Below are positions 12,825 through 24,874 of a DNA stretch of 64,000 nucleotides, in pieces. The notes beneath the pieces are model-generated. The model saw nothing but the letters and a program-made list of their open reading frames with translations. It was not told the origin of the DNA and searched no databases. A program made the translations under genes and the position numbers. Source of the DNA: Endocalyx cinctus (Eukaryota; Ascomycota; Sordariomycetes; Amphisphaeriales; Apiosporaceae). How positions within the stretch are numbered: the first letter of the stretch is position 1; each line of letters starts with the position of its first letter. The stretch is from contig BCKC01000006.1 of assembly GCA_001600455.1 (NCBI GenBank), forward strand, positions 2,108,001 to 2,172,000. Direction: 5' to 3'.

Positions 12825-12831
12825 TTTAGCC
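12825..12831 (-). promoter_or_regulatory. Possible XlnR/XYR1-type site GGCTAAA
   Basis: The plus strand reads TTTAGCC, which is GGCTAAA on the minus strand. This matches the binding word described for the fungal (hemi)cellulase activator XlnR/XYR1. It lies about 190 bp before the GH3 start codon. A single 7-base match is weak evidence on its own. Confidence 0.35.
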
Positions 12832-13019
12832 CTAGTTCCTCCCAATGTGACGGTATCTGCAAAAAGATCTACAATCTATGTAATATATAGGCTGCATGGC
12901 CAATGTAAACAAGTGGTCAACATATTTACAGTTAGGTTCTATGTGGTGCTCTCTCTCAGATTCCAACTTCAACTCCACCTCTTCTATCAAGGGAACTTGA
13001 CAAAATACTCACGGCAAGG

Positions 13020-15797
13020 ATGAGGCACTTCACCACCACCTTCGTTACCGCTCTCCTGGCTGGCTTGCCACGTACAGCGCTAAGCCAGGATGACACGCCT
13101 CTGTACAAAGACGCCAGGGCTCCCGTCGAAGACCGAGTCGCGGACCTACTCTCGCGCATGACCATCGAAGAGAAGACGGCGCAGATCGTGCAGGGCGACT
13201 TGAGGAATTGGCTGGACACCGATACGGGTGCCATCAACTCTAGCGGCCTCGAGTTCAACATGGAGTACCGGGCCGGGCAGTTCTACGTTGGGGTACCTAT
13301 CCCCTGGACCATGCTCAGCGACGGCGTCAAGGTCGGCCAGGATTATCTGATGCAGAACACGACGTTGGGGATACCGGCCTGGGTCCAATCCGAGGGTATA
13401 CACGGCTTCCTCATTCCCAACGGCACCATATTTAACTCCCCCATCGGTTACGCTTGCTCCTTCAACCCGGAGCTGGTCGAGAAGATGGCGGTGGCTATCG
13501 GGCAGGAGGCGCGCGCACTAGGCGTGAACCAGATTTTTGGACCCGTCGTCGACTTGGCGCGGGAACTTCGGTTTGGGAGAGTAGAGGAGATGTTTGGGGA
13601 AGATGGATACTTGTGAGGGCTTTCACTTTCTAATTATTTGATATCTCATGGAAGAGATGAATACTCACGTGAATAATATAGGGCGGGAGAATTAGGCTAT
13701 GCCTACGTCAAAGGTATACAGTCCCAGAACGTATCGGCCATGGTTAAGCACTTTGTAAGATTCTCTCGCATTCCTTTCTTTCTTTGACTTCTCTAACATC
13801 ACTAGGCGGCATTTGGTACACCCGAGCAAGGTATCAACACGGCACCCGTTCATGGAGGCGAGCGTGAGAGACTTACCACTTACCTTCCTCCCTTCCAACG
13901 AGCCATCATTGACGCCAACGCATTCTCGATAATGTCCTCATACAACAGCTACGATGGTGTTCCCGCCGTCGCAGATAAGCATTTACTTACGGATATCTTG
14001 AGGGATCAGTGGGGATACCAATACATTGTAAGTATTTTTCTTGACTAAGAGTGGTTTTTTTTTTTTTTTTGGAAAGAAAAAAAAGGGGGTTCACCTTCGT
14101 GCTGACAGATTTATCATTAGGTATCCAGCGACGCCGGAGGCACGGATCGGCTATGCGCAAACTTTCGCATGTGCGAATCAAGTCCGATCGACGCTTATGC
14201 TATTGTGAACTACGTAAGTTTCTCTCAAACTTCTTATGGGATTTTTGAATCGACGAACCCGTAGCCGGCTAACATCAGGAAATTTGTCACATGCGCAGGC
14301 CCTTCCAGCAGGAAACGATATTGAGATGGGTGGCGGCTCCTTTAGCTTCGAGAAGATCCCTGAGATGGTCGAGGCAGGCCTCCTCTCGATCGACGTGGTG
14401 GACGAGGCCGTCACGCGACAGCTGCGCGCCAAGTTCGAGATCGGCATGTTCGAGACACCCTTCACAGGAGTCCCGGAGGAGGAACAGTCGAACTACATCA
14501 ACACCCCGGAGATCATCGAACTCGCGCGACAGATCGATGCTGAGTCTATAGTCTTGCTCGAGAATCACGAGAACGTGCTTCCCCTCAGCAAAGACGCTAA
14601 TATTGCCGTGATTGGTCCTATGGCTCATGGTTACATGAACGTAAGTAGACTTGTCTGTATTTTTCCGAGCAGACCATACTGATGTAAGTCAATCAATTTC
14701 TAGTATGGCGACTACGTGCCATACGGTGCTCAATATAGGGGTGTAACCCCCTTAGACGGGATCCAAGCAGCCAGCACCGGAACTATAACCTACGCGAAGG
14801 GTTGCGAGCGCTGGTCCAGCGACCAATCGGGATTCGCGGAAGCCGTTTCCGCTGCCGAGGCAGCCGACGTCGCCGTCGTCGTCGTCGGCACCTGGTCGCG
14901 GGACCAGGACGAGCTCTGGGGCGGCCTGAACGCGACGACGGGAGAGCACGTGGACGTGTCGAACCTGAACCTCGTGGGCGCGATGCCGCACCTCGTCAAG
15001 GCTATCATAGACGTCGGAAAGCCCGTCGTCGTCGTCTTCAGCAGCGGTAAGCCCATAACGGAACCGTGGATCTCCGACGCCGCCTCGGCCCTCGTGCAGC
15101 AGTTCTACCCTTCGGAGCAGGGCGGAAACGCCCTCGCCGACGTGCTGTTCGGCGACGTGAACCCTTCGGGAAAACTCTCCGTCGGCTTTCCCTACGACGT
15201 CGGTACGACTCCTATCTACTACGATTACGTCAACTCGGCTAGAGCGTCCCCGGATCCGGGTGCGGTCTATGAAAACGGGACGATCGTGTTCGGGCATAAC
15301 TATGTGTTGGAAAGTCCTTTACCGCATTACGAGGTAAGTAATTATCTTTGTTTTTTTTTCCTCCCCCCTCTTTCTCATTTCATGCTGCACACGAAACTAA
15401 GGCCTGGACTTAGTTCGGTTACGGCAAATCGTACAGTACCTTTACGTACTCCAATCTCGCGCTCTCGCAAACGACGGCAACTGCTTCGGACAAGATAACG
15501 GTCAGCATGGATGTGACAAATGAATCTGGACCTGACGGGGCCGAGGTCGTCCAGCTGTACGTCAAAGACCTCATCAGCAGTGTCGTGGTGCCCAACATGC
15601 AACTGAAAGGGTTTGCGAAAGTGTCGATTGCCGCGGGGGAGACCGAGACCATCGAGATGGAACTCGACATCTCCAAGCTTGGGTTATGGGACCTGCAAAT
15701 GAAATACGTCGTCGAGCCCGGTGATTTCCTGATTGCCGTCGGTAGCTCGAGCGCGGATCTGAGGGCCGATGCTACGCTTAATGTCGTGTCGTCGTAG
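13020..15797 (+). CDS. Secreted GH3 beta-glucosidase-type enzyme
   Basis: GH3 enzymes release beta-linked glucose (or xylose) from oligosaccharide ends. Seven exons (13020-13612, 13682-13754, 13806-14027, 14121-14213, 14299-14640, 14704-15333, 15414-15797) join in frame to 778 residues. An N-terminal signal peptide ends near the first 20-23 residues. The N-terminal barrel carries the KHF motif and VSSDAGG, whose Asp (about 300) fits the nucleophile. The second domain contains GEHVD (Glu about 522), a likely acid/base. The end looks like a fibronectin-III-like domain, with FGYGKSYSTF before it and LKGFAKV inside it. The gene is divergent from the GH31 alpha-xylosidase, so action on xyloglucan-derived material is likely. 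Substrate (glucoside or xyloside) cannot be settled from sequence. Confidence 0.92.
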
Positions 15798-16243
15798 ATT
15801 TCATCAATTCATTCATAATTCGTACAATGAATTGAGCAAAATACTTCTCTTCTCAGGTTATATATAGAAAGGATAATCAAATACACAGTATTTCATTTTA
15901 GTTTCCTGGCAATCCTAGTAACTTGCTTTTATGTCAGATTTAAATTGCTGAGTTATTTTTTGCTTCATCCAGGAGCTGTTCAATGTCAAAGCGCAGAATA
16001 AATACCTTGGTTAGATGGCATCCTTACTTATCTAGGATAATGTAGAGAAAAGTTTTCCATCGTACGATAAGTTTTTTGTCTTAAACAAATAAATAGCCGT
16101 TCAAAAGATGAACAGGAGATAAGGCACGATTCATATATATATCATTTAAAGGCCTATTCAACTATTATATATCATCCATCATCTAACCGTTTTACTCATT
16201 AATAACCTATGTTTACCCATCGACCTCGTCCATTAAACATTAT
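15798..16243. other. Convergent 3' flanks of GH3 and ceramidase genes
   Basis: This AT-rich stretch lies between two gene ends facing each other. I see no coding or structured element, only probable 3' untranslated regions. Confidence 0.6.
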
Positions 16244-18818
16244 TTAAGTCACGGTATAACTATTACTAGTGCCCTCAAAGGACGTGATGGCACCGCCTAG
16301 CAACGACTTGCTATCCCCATAGTACTTAGTCCTGTACGTGCCCGGTTCGATAGCGTCGTCAGACCCGGTTTCCCAGCTGATGACGACCTCGCTGTATCCC
16401 AAGATGGTGTTAGTCCTCGTCCAGGTGTAAACGAGAGACCAATCCGAGTCATCTCGGACCTGAGTCCAGGTACCGTCGTCGTTCTGCTTTTCTATAGCCG
16501 CGAAGGTGCCCTCGAGCCTCAAGTTGTTACGCGGATTAGCGCCGACGAAGGTCGCGTTCACGACGGCGCCGGTCGCGTATGATGCCGCCGGCTGCGTCGT
16601 GCAGTCTCCGAACGACTGACCGAGCGGCGCGTTGTCGAGCACCACCCCCGTGATGAAGCTGAGACTGCTGTCGACGTTGTTGGGCGGGCTGGGACCCGCG
16701 TCCGGAGCGCTGGTGGCGTCCGGGGCCAGGTATCCGATGTTGCTAACGGTCAGGTTGATATAAGCCGGTAGCTCGTGCTGGCCAAACAGAGTGCTGGCTC
16801 CTTCGTATCGCTGGATTCCGTACTCCTCCGGAGTCGCGATATAGTGGGCGTACGTGTTGGCAGGTCCTCCCAATACCACCTTGGGCTCGGCATCGGTGAT
16901 CTCGGCCGAGGCGGCGGCGACGGCGGCGCGCCAACGACGACCCGCCATGGTCGTGGCTTCTCCGGGACTGACGATGATGACGAACTGACCCACCCTCAAC
17001 ATCTGGATGTCGACGATGTTGGGGCTCCAGTCGTACGGGACGGAGAGCTCACCCACGTCGAGCAGAACGGGCTTGGGTTCCTGGCAGGCTTTCTGCTCCG
17101 GTGATGGAGCCTTCAGAATATCCTTAACCAGGATCCAGATTGGGTTTGCGTCGGGACTTCCGGAATCAGCTTGCGTGAAATCGAAAGCGCCGGGCCCGTC
17201 GGTTGTACCGGCCGCGAAAGAGTATCCCAGAGCAGCCGGGCAAGTCTGCACCGCCGTCCCGTCCTCGAGTTGGAAGTCGAAAAAGGACATGTTCTGGTAG
17301 AAGTGGAAGGACTTGACGGTCGAGCCGACGACGGCAGTACCACCGGAGGAGCTGAGGGAATCCTATCCAGCACACATAAAAGTCAGTAATTGATACACAC
17401 ATACAATTTCTAGTGATGGTGGTAAAGGAAAGTCTTACGTAGGCACTTCTGGCTCCATCGTATTGACGCTTTCCGATTTCGTAGCAGCTGGCAATACCGA
17501 GATCGAGCTTCTCGAAGAAAGGTCCTCGTCCGTGACAAGCTTGAGATTTTCCGTCTGCGCAAGTGCTGTTTTCGAGACTGCACATCTGGCCTGATCCGTC
17601 GTCACACCTTTTTTTACGTATATGTTAGCTTGTCAAATTTGGGTCTTCGGAAATGCAAATCGAAACTCTTACCATGCGCCTTCGGTGTTAGGGGTAGTGT
17701 CACCGACGTTAGCCTGAGAAAAGCCAGCGACGAATCCATCGGCGGCCGAGTCCTCGCCTTCCATAGCTTTCTCAAACATAAGCTCCGCCACGCCCTTGTT
17801 ATCACCCGCAACATGTGTGCTGTTCTGGTAGATCGAAGTGCCGTGTACGGGGTACCACGTCAGGATACCAATATTCTTGCTGTCGGACGCGCGCTGGAAC
17901 CTGAGGACGGTCATCTCTGTGTCGGTATCGGAATCGTACATCGCTCGTTCTTCCTCCGGGTTGGCCATGTAGGCCCAAAGACTTCGACTCATGTTACCGT
18001 CGGTAATATTTACCGCGCCTTATCTCTCGCTGTTAGTTCAAAGTATTCAAGAAAGAAACTGTTTGCAACCTTACCAAAATCTAGGTAACCCTGTTTAATG
18101 AGCCAGTTAGCTTGTCGTCACCCAGAGTATTCTTCTCGGATTTCGCGTTCTGTTTTTCACTTACCTCAGTCAAGGACTCGTGCGCTCGCTGGATGGATAG
18201 AACCGCGCCATCGACGACAGCCTGGTAGCTCTGCTTATCGAAACCCAAGCTCGTGATCTGGGGTAGGAGGTAATTGAACCAGGCGCCGGGGCCGGCGTGG
18301 GAGTGGGTTCCGGTAACAGCGACGTTAGCTTGGCCGTAGACGGCGTAGTCGTCGCCTAGGGCGGCGAGGCCGTCGAGAATGCCGTACCGCAGGCCGGTAT
18401 CGCCGGACTGGGTGTCGAGGACGAGGTAGACGAAGCGGTCGGCCGGGTTGTCGACGTCGCCGACGATGAAAGCTCGCGAGTAGATGCGCTGGCGCAGGCC
18501 GGTGCCCACCTGCGACAGGTCGGCGTACCCGGCGAAACCGATCTCGACCACGGGGCCCGTGATGTCGGCCTTGCCCACGCCGATCAGGTACTTGTCGCCC
18601 GTCGTCGCCTCGGTCCTGGCGTTAGCGTTGGAGCTGGATCCGAAGTGCGTCTTCGCGCGCGCTTCGTGGTAAGCTTCGAATCCTTGCCCCGAGGTAGACG
18701 ACGCGCCTGGGCTGCCGAAGAGGAAGGCGCCGAACGCGAAGAAGGTTACGAGGGAGAGGATCACGAGGCCCGTCCTTCTGGACGTCGCCGTCGTCTTTTG
18801 AGGCGCGTTCATGCCCAT
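16244..18818 (-). CDS. Neutral ceramidase with Thr at the nucleophile position
   Basis: Neutral ceramidases hydrolyse the amide bond of ceramide to sphingosine and a fatty acid. Minus-strand exons are 18818-18165, 18090-18075 (only 16 nt), 18018-17673, 17607-17439 and 17362-16244, giving 767 residues (human ASAH2 has 780). A hydrophobic segment near residues 18-36 suggests a type II signal anchor facing the outside or lumen. Family motifs seen are GTHSHAGPGAW and WYPVHGTSIY (zinc-site histidines) and WCDDGSGQMC after the active site. The family hexapeptide GDVSPN reads GDTTPN here, so the residue equal to the catalytic Ser is Thr (about 332). The Thr codon is ACC on the coding strand. The start ATG at 18818 was chosen over a longer non-ATG frame. 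An immunoglobulin-like C-terminal domain fits the last 170 residues. Confidence 0.92.
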
Positions 18819-21800
18819 GACGACAAGGTGTTTTTTTATTAGTCTCAACAACCTGAGGGTGACTCAAAACTAGCTACAATTATTGAGTCGCGTACGAAAA
18901 CACTCCTCTACGACTAAGAAAAACCGAGACCCCTTTGGATGTAGAAAACAAAACGACTAGACAAGAGCCGATGAAGTTATTAAATATTGAGATTAATCTA
19001 ACCCATGACCGGCGATAGCTACGTTTTTGTACGAAAGGATCTAAGGATCTATCGAGCTGGCTGGCTGGCTGGCTAGCTGGCCAGACCGAAGATTGAACCA
19101 TGAAATAAAAAAATAGAAAGCTTGATCAGCTACCCTGACGGACCTGCATATTCACACCCAAACTTTCGACCAGTTAAGACACGACAAGATATGCTGATAG
19201 GTTGATAGGTGGAGTTTCCAGTCCCCAATAGGAATGTGTAATACACATTCCGCTGGCGAGGTAGGTATCCGGCCATCACATGTACCGTAACATTATTGAA
19301 GAAACAAGGATTTGGGGATAAATAAATGTAAACATACGACAGGGTAGAATGGCAGGGGAGATCATCGGCATGGACTGCGGGGTGACCTTACATCTGGACG
19401 GTCATTCGCTCAAAGTCACTGGCACAGTTGTGAAAATTTGGAGAGAGATTTCCCCTTTTTTCGATGTTTTCGATCCAATTACGTCAATACTTTTCATCGG
19501 GATTGAGATTATGTAGGGAAGTCTCACAATATGAAGGTAAGCATGTGGCTTGAAAACAAAATTATATGAAGCCTTTTTGAGGTTGTCTAATTATACTACA
19601 TATATTGACGCCTAAAGATTGCGTATGTGTGTGTGAGTGGATTCATTTGATCCTTTAACAATGAAAAGACCCTTGCTAAGCTAAGTCTAATCAATACCGA
19701 GATCTTGGAAAAATATAAAAGGAAATGGTATATACATAGTAGGTTTGACTCGGAATAATAAGAAAGATCGTATCAAAATTCTCGATATGGCAATGAACAG
19801 CGCACCCTGCTTCTCTTCCACTAACGCGTGGCTGTCCGGGCCTCAAGTCATGTTTTTAACCTTGTACGTCCGGGGTCAAAACGGATGCGTGACCCGAAAA
19901 TAGATATATCATGAGTTTATTTTCACGCGCCTTCGCTTATATAAAAGATAAAGTATTATATACTCCAAGTTCCTCAAGAGATAGGCGATATCCACTCGTC
20001 TTAAAGAGGGAAAATTGAACCCTTAAATTCTCGTCACATGCCAGAATAGATGCAAAAGCGCACCTATCTTCTATTATCTTATGGCCCATATGGAAGGCGA
20101 CATGGCAACTTTTTGGGCGTCCCACCGGATCCTGATATCAAGGTAGCAGCAGCAGTCATAGCAGTGCCTTATAAGCGACAAGTTTATTGGGGTATATAAT
20201 ATAGTTCTACCAAGTCTTGTGGGTAGACGCGATTATCGGTCTGTCGGTGTGGAAATTATTCGATTGAAATACCCAAGTAAAAAGGGCATTGATAATAAAA
20301 GGAGATGAGATATTGTCACATCACAATTCCACGAAGAAAAATTCTGTAGCAGGCAAATAATATCCTAAAATAAACACAACCAGATATGAAAAGAAGATGG
20401 ATAAGAAATAACTTTCCGTTTTATGATAAAAACAATTGAACAAAACGATCGAATTTCACCTATGCCGGCTCCCGATCTCCACACCATTCGAACCAAACAT
20501 ATACAATATGCAATTCAACCCAATTCGAAATGGTCCATATTGTTCATGCTAATGGAACTACCTACGTATAGGTAGTTCCTTTCGCTGGAAAATAACGTAT
20601 ACTACTACCTGTCTTGGTAATATGTACCATCTCCTACCAGCATACCCTGATGGCATAGTATTCAGATCATCACCAAAGAGATTGGTTAGAACGAAACGAA
20701 AAAAAAAAAAATTAAGATAAAATAAAAAGTAAGCAAGAAAGAGAAAAAGAAATAAGAAAAAGAAAGAAAGAAAGAAATCATGATGACTTCTTCCTCAAGA
20801 GATATTTTTCATCTCGTTCATCTCAATTCCGGTAAAATATGGTCTTATCGCCATTTTGCTGCTCATTAGCTTCCCGGCTCTTCCGGCGAACCGGTCCGGA
20901 ACAGCTTCGACGAGTACACTAAATGGTCCACAATTTGTAATCGATGGCAACGCCCACAGCGGCTACGGTAAAGATATAGAAACGACCTCGAGGCGCGAAG
21001 GCGAGACGTCGGGAAAATTCCGGTGGTGATGACGTTCGAGCAGCAGCAGTAGCTCCGGCAGTAAGGGAAGAGGTTATACCGCGCGGGTTATTGATGTCAT
21101 AGAGAGTTGGCGCTTCATGCTACTATTGCGAACATAGGGTAGGAAACATGAGAATAGCTTAGGAATGTATAACACAGTGATCGTGGCGGTCATGGTGTTA
21201 CTAGGCTCTTAAGCTTTTTTTTTTTAGTAAGTTGAGAGTGCAGCAACGGCAGATTTTGACGACGACGATGATGATTAACTACTTAGGGCTAGAGATGTGT
21301 GAGCGACATTCTACGAGAAACATATTATTGTTTTATTGATAGAGGATTATATCGTATATTATCGTGTCTCGTTATGATTTAACTCATGTTCTTTTCTCGC
21401 CGGTTATACTGCTGGCGGTACGATTGCCGTTTTCTGAAGTTAACACGCTTATAAGTAATGATGATGTTATGAGATGCCATATGAATTATGTTAGGCATAA
21501 CGCCTAACGCAGGCGTCACAACGTAAAGTATGGGGAAATTTCAGTGTTTCGTGAATGATATCATGTTGTTGTATTTGCATACTTTTTAATTCTAACAAGA
21601 AAAGGTAATGTAATAAGGGTATCTCGAAGAATAAAAAAGGAAAAAAGGAATCCACCACTCTCCAGCATGAACGAACAGCCACCACATCCAACCGACAAAC
21701 ATCAACGCTTCGAGATCCAAATACAGTGTAGCGACTGTAACGAGAGTAAAAGGATACATTACGGGCCTAAAACCCTTAATTAAGCCTAGAAGTTTACTTA

Positions 21801-21970
21801 TAATTCGTTTATCAAGTCCAATTTTAGTTTTTCTTCGTTCCGCTAATTCTGCTTCTTTGACTCAAAAAAAAAAAAAAAACACATATCCTTACAGTTCGCA
21901 CACGAGCGCAATAATATCTAAACTATCAAATATAAAAAGAAATGACTATCCAACAAACTCTACTTTCCGT
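18819..21970. other. 3.1 kb without recognisable genes
   Basis: This stretch lies upstream of the ceramidase gene and downstream of the deaminase gene. No open frame with domain or composition support is present. It contains a (CTGG)n microsatellite at 19057-19074, a perfect 11-bp-arm hairpin at 20554-20579 and several A or T runs. I looked for a sugar transporter here because one often belongs to the adjacent cluster, and found none. Confidence 0.6.
20554..20579. repeat. Perfect hairpin with 11-bp arms
   Basis: GGAACTACCTA (20554-20564) and TAGGTAGTTCC (20569-20579) are exact inverted copies separated by CGTA. The inner part resembles the TACCTA/TAGGTA words seen elsewhere in intergenic DNA of this window. 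The function is unknown. Confidence 0.8.
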
Positions 21971-23270
21971 TTAAGCGCCGACGCTAGTCATCCTATTATG
22001 CTGAGCTTCCGGGTTAGGCGTTAAACGTCTCGAGATGTCGGGCACTCCGTGCACGCGATCGGCCATCCGGTCCGGGATCAGATCCGGAGAGACCGACCGT
22101 AGCGGGTATTCCGTAGCCGGGGTCGCGCGAAGCAGGCGGGAAGTCATGGGCTGAGGTGCGAGGATGGTGGGGGATTGGATCTCTTCCGAGGGAGACGTGA
22201 TTTCCTGCACCACCGTCTTGGGAATGGGCCTGATTTGTCCTGTGCGGATGCTCGAGGGTAGGATCTGCTCGAAGCCTTGCTGCCTGGCGACCGATTCGAT
22301 GCTCTTGAAATACTATCATCGAAATCCCGTTAGCTTGAACGAGTATGGGCAGATAAGCTGACGTAGATTTTTTCTTTCTTACCTTGACTGTCTTGACCTG
22401 TAACTCAAGAGTGGCGTCTTCGTCGCACACGATCATGGGGTGCGGGTGGAGCTGAAGGCTGGATAAAGTCCACATGTGGTTGACGCCCTGCTCTATGCAT
22501 CGCTGCAGAGCCAGCGCTTTCCGGGCGCCGAGGATAATGACGACGACCTCCCTGGCTTCGAGGACGGTCTGGACACCGACGGTCAAGGCCATCTTGGGTA
22601 CTTGCTCGATATCGTTGTCGAAGAACCTCGAGTTAGCCAAGATGGTGTCGTATGCGAGCGTCTTGACACGAGTCCTCGAGGCTAAGCTGGAACCGGGCTC
22701 GTTGAAGGCGATGTGCCCGTCTTCGCCGATGCCGCCCAAGAACAGGTCGATACCGCCGGCACGCTTGATCTTGGCCTCGTACTCGACGCATTCAGCCTCC
22801 AAGTTAGGCGCGTTGCCGTTGAGAATGTGGACGTTGTTGGGGTTCACGTTGACATGGGAGAAGAAGTTCTTCCACATGAAGGAGTGATAGCTTTCAGGGT
22901 GATCCCGAGGGATCCCAACGTACTCGTCCTAATAATAACATGTTAGATGATAAGATAAGACTACGCAAACTAATAAGTATATCAGATCACCATACCATGT
23001 TGAAAGTGACCACATTTTCGAAAGAGATCTATTTATACCATGTTAATTCATAATTATCCTTAAAATATATTCTCGTGTATATACACGTACCTCTCCAGCC
23101 TTGTACTTTTCCACCAATATTCTATATACGCCAAGGGGACTTGAACCGGTAGGTAGGCCAAGAACGAACGGGTGTTGTGATGTAGGGTTGAAGTGCTTAA
23201 TTCTCTCGATAATGTAGTTAGCTACATAGGCGCTAGAACTTTCGGCGTCGTCACGAATAATGAGCCTCAT
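21971..23270 (-). CDS. dam1: Glucosamine-6-phosphate deaminase
   Basis: This enzyme converts glucosamine-6-phosphate to fructose-6-phosphate and ammonia, the last step of GlcNAc catabolism, in the cytosol. Exons on the minus strand are 23270-23091, 23028-22996 (33 nt), 22928-22383 and 22312-21971, giving 366 residues. Seen motifs are [13 protein letters not shown] (phosphate binding), VTFNMDEYVG (catalytic Asp) and [17 protein letters not shown] (Asp/His of ring opening). The core ends near residue 270, as in the bacterial enzyme NagB (266). About 90-100 extra residues, rich in Pro, Ser and Arg and probably disordered, form a C-terminal tail. The gene opens a five-gene GlcNAc cluster and is divergent from the GlcNAc kinase gene. 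The symbol follows the Trichoderma naming; Candida calls it NAG1. Confidence 0.95.
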
Positions 23271-23954
23271 ATTGACCTGTACCGGAAACGGAAAAGTCGG
23301 ATGTAGTGTACGGTTGATGTGTGAAAGGGTTGCAAGAATAAAAAGGTAGCTGCCGGGGTTTAATGAATTTGAAACAACGAGCTATACGAGCCGTGTGATA
23401 TCGTTCGCGGTAGCAAGAAATTTGGTTCGAGTAATGAGAAAAAGAAGGGGACACTTTTTGTTTAAGAAAGAGCTTCTTGTACATAGTACGTGGTAAGAAG
23501 TAGCATTATCTGCGCAATCTGTCATCGGGGAGGGGCTAGCTAACCTTTCCATCGGCGTATAGTGGCGAGTCTAATCAGGTCGGAGTAATATTATCAGAAG
23601 CATGATGGACACTTCTAGATGGAACGTTTGAGCTGTTACTCCACCCAGAAGATACAGAGTATGTATGCACATGTGTCTCCCGGAAATGGCCACTGGCTAG
23701 GATACCCAAAGCTATTAACGTTGTAGTAGCCTCCCTACGAAAGCTTGTTGTCTCAAATCAGGTGGCACACCCGGCATTCTGGTTGGTTTACCGGTTATCC
23801 CGACCAAAATGGTGGACACCATTGACTCAAAGCTTTCGGGTACTCCCAGAAAAGAAAAATACTTTACTGTAATTGATTGAAATTGTTATCAGCACTAACA
23901 GATAATAATAAATAATATGCCTGACTGTGATTTGATGTCCTATATAAGCAAGTG

Positions 23955-23963
23955 ATTTGCGGA
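23955..23963 (-). promoter_or_regulatory. Near-match to Ndt80-type site
   Basis: On the minus strand the core reads CGCAAAT preceded by TC. This fits eight of the nine positions of the Ndt80 middle sporulation element gNCRCAAAW. It points toward the deaminase gene, about 690 bp upstream of its start. Confidence 0.3.
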
Positions 23964-24100
23964 GGAAATAAAACGCAGAGATCGTTATCTTCATAATTGA
24001 TCTAATATCGCGGTCATCTTATCTACCACCTAGGCAGCCCTCTAGGTAATTAGTATAACAAATTCATTTTCTATGCAGTACCCGTTATTCACGCAGCAGA

Positions 24101-24109
24101 GCCGCAAAA
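24101..24109 (+). promoter_or_regulatory. Possible Ndt80/RON1 site GCCGCAAAA
   Basis: The nine bases match the yeast Ndt80 consensus gNCRCAAAW exactly. The cluster encodes an Ndt80-type regulator, so a functional site is plausible. A chance match in 3 kb is not rare, and the RON1 site preference is not known to me. Confidence 0.4.
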
Positions 24110-24827
24110 AATAAACGGACTGAACCGGAAGCCAAGTAAGTGATTATATAAAATTTTAATGGGAATATAAATTAGAACAATGTTCTTCGTGCATACTTAC
24201 CTACAGTATACGACCTACACTTACAGAGAAAACGAAACGGAATGTAATATAATATAAAAATCATGCGGGCAATAAGGATTCGAATAATTTATTTGAGGGA
24301 GAGAGCTATCTACGGTGCTATCTGCAAAAGATGAGTCGCGATTCGCTCGATGATTGCATATCTCTTACATCAATATATTTGATATTTTACCCTTATGTAA
24401 ATTCTCATAGGCTATGTTTCAGAGAGAATGGTACTGTAGCGTACTGTAAGGGAATGCGTAGGTAAGTGTAGTGTAAGGTTGCAACTTATTCCGTCTATGT
24501 ATGGACTTTATCTTTGTTACTATCTTTGTTACCATCTTTGTTATAAAGCCACTTGTGGCTTACGGTTACCTTGGACTAAGATCAACAGGAGATACATGTA
24601 CTTATGGTTATTATACATATACTGTATTGCGTTGTAGTTCTACTATGTATACTATGTACTCCGTACTAGAATTGAATTATGCAAAAGAGAGAGATCTTTC
24701 ATTATACTACAATGTACAATATGTACTTCCCCCTATAAAACTAAACCTAACACTAAACTGTTCAAGTCGACGATCTACTACTGGTCCTACAACGTTACAT
24801 TTATACATCGTGAGCAACATCCCCATA

Positions 24828-24828
<1 letters not shown>

Positions 24829-24874
<46 letters not shown>

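Larger units (their letters stand above)
11960..13019. other. Shared divergent promoter region of GH31 and GH3 genes
   Basis: About 1.06 kb separates the two start codons, and no supported gene lies in it. It holds a 9-bp inverted repeat around a CCAAT box (12432-12460), a GGCTAAA word on the minus strand (12825-12831), a second CCAAT at 12842-12846 and a TATA-like run near 12881-12889, which is suitably placed for the GH3 gene. Confidence 0.6.

Noticed and set aside
14752..15297. 181-codon minus-strand open frame inside the GH3 gene
   Set aside because: It is an antisense shadow in GC-rich coding sequence; the plus frame carries the GH3 motifs.
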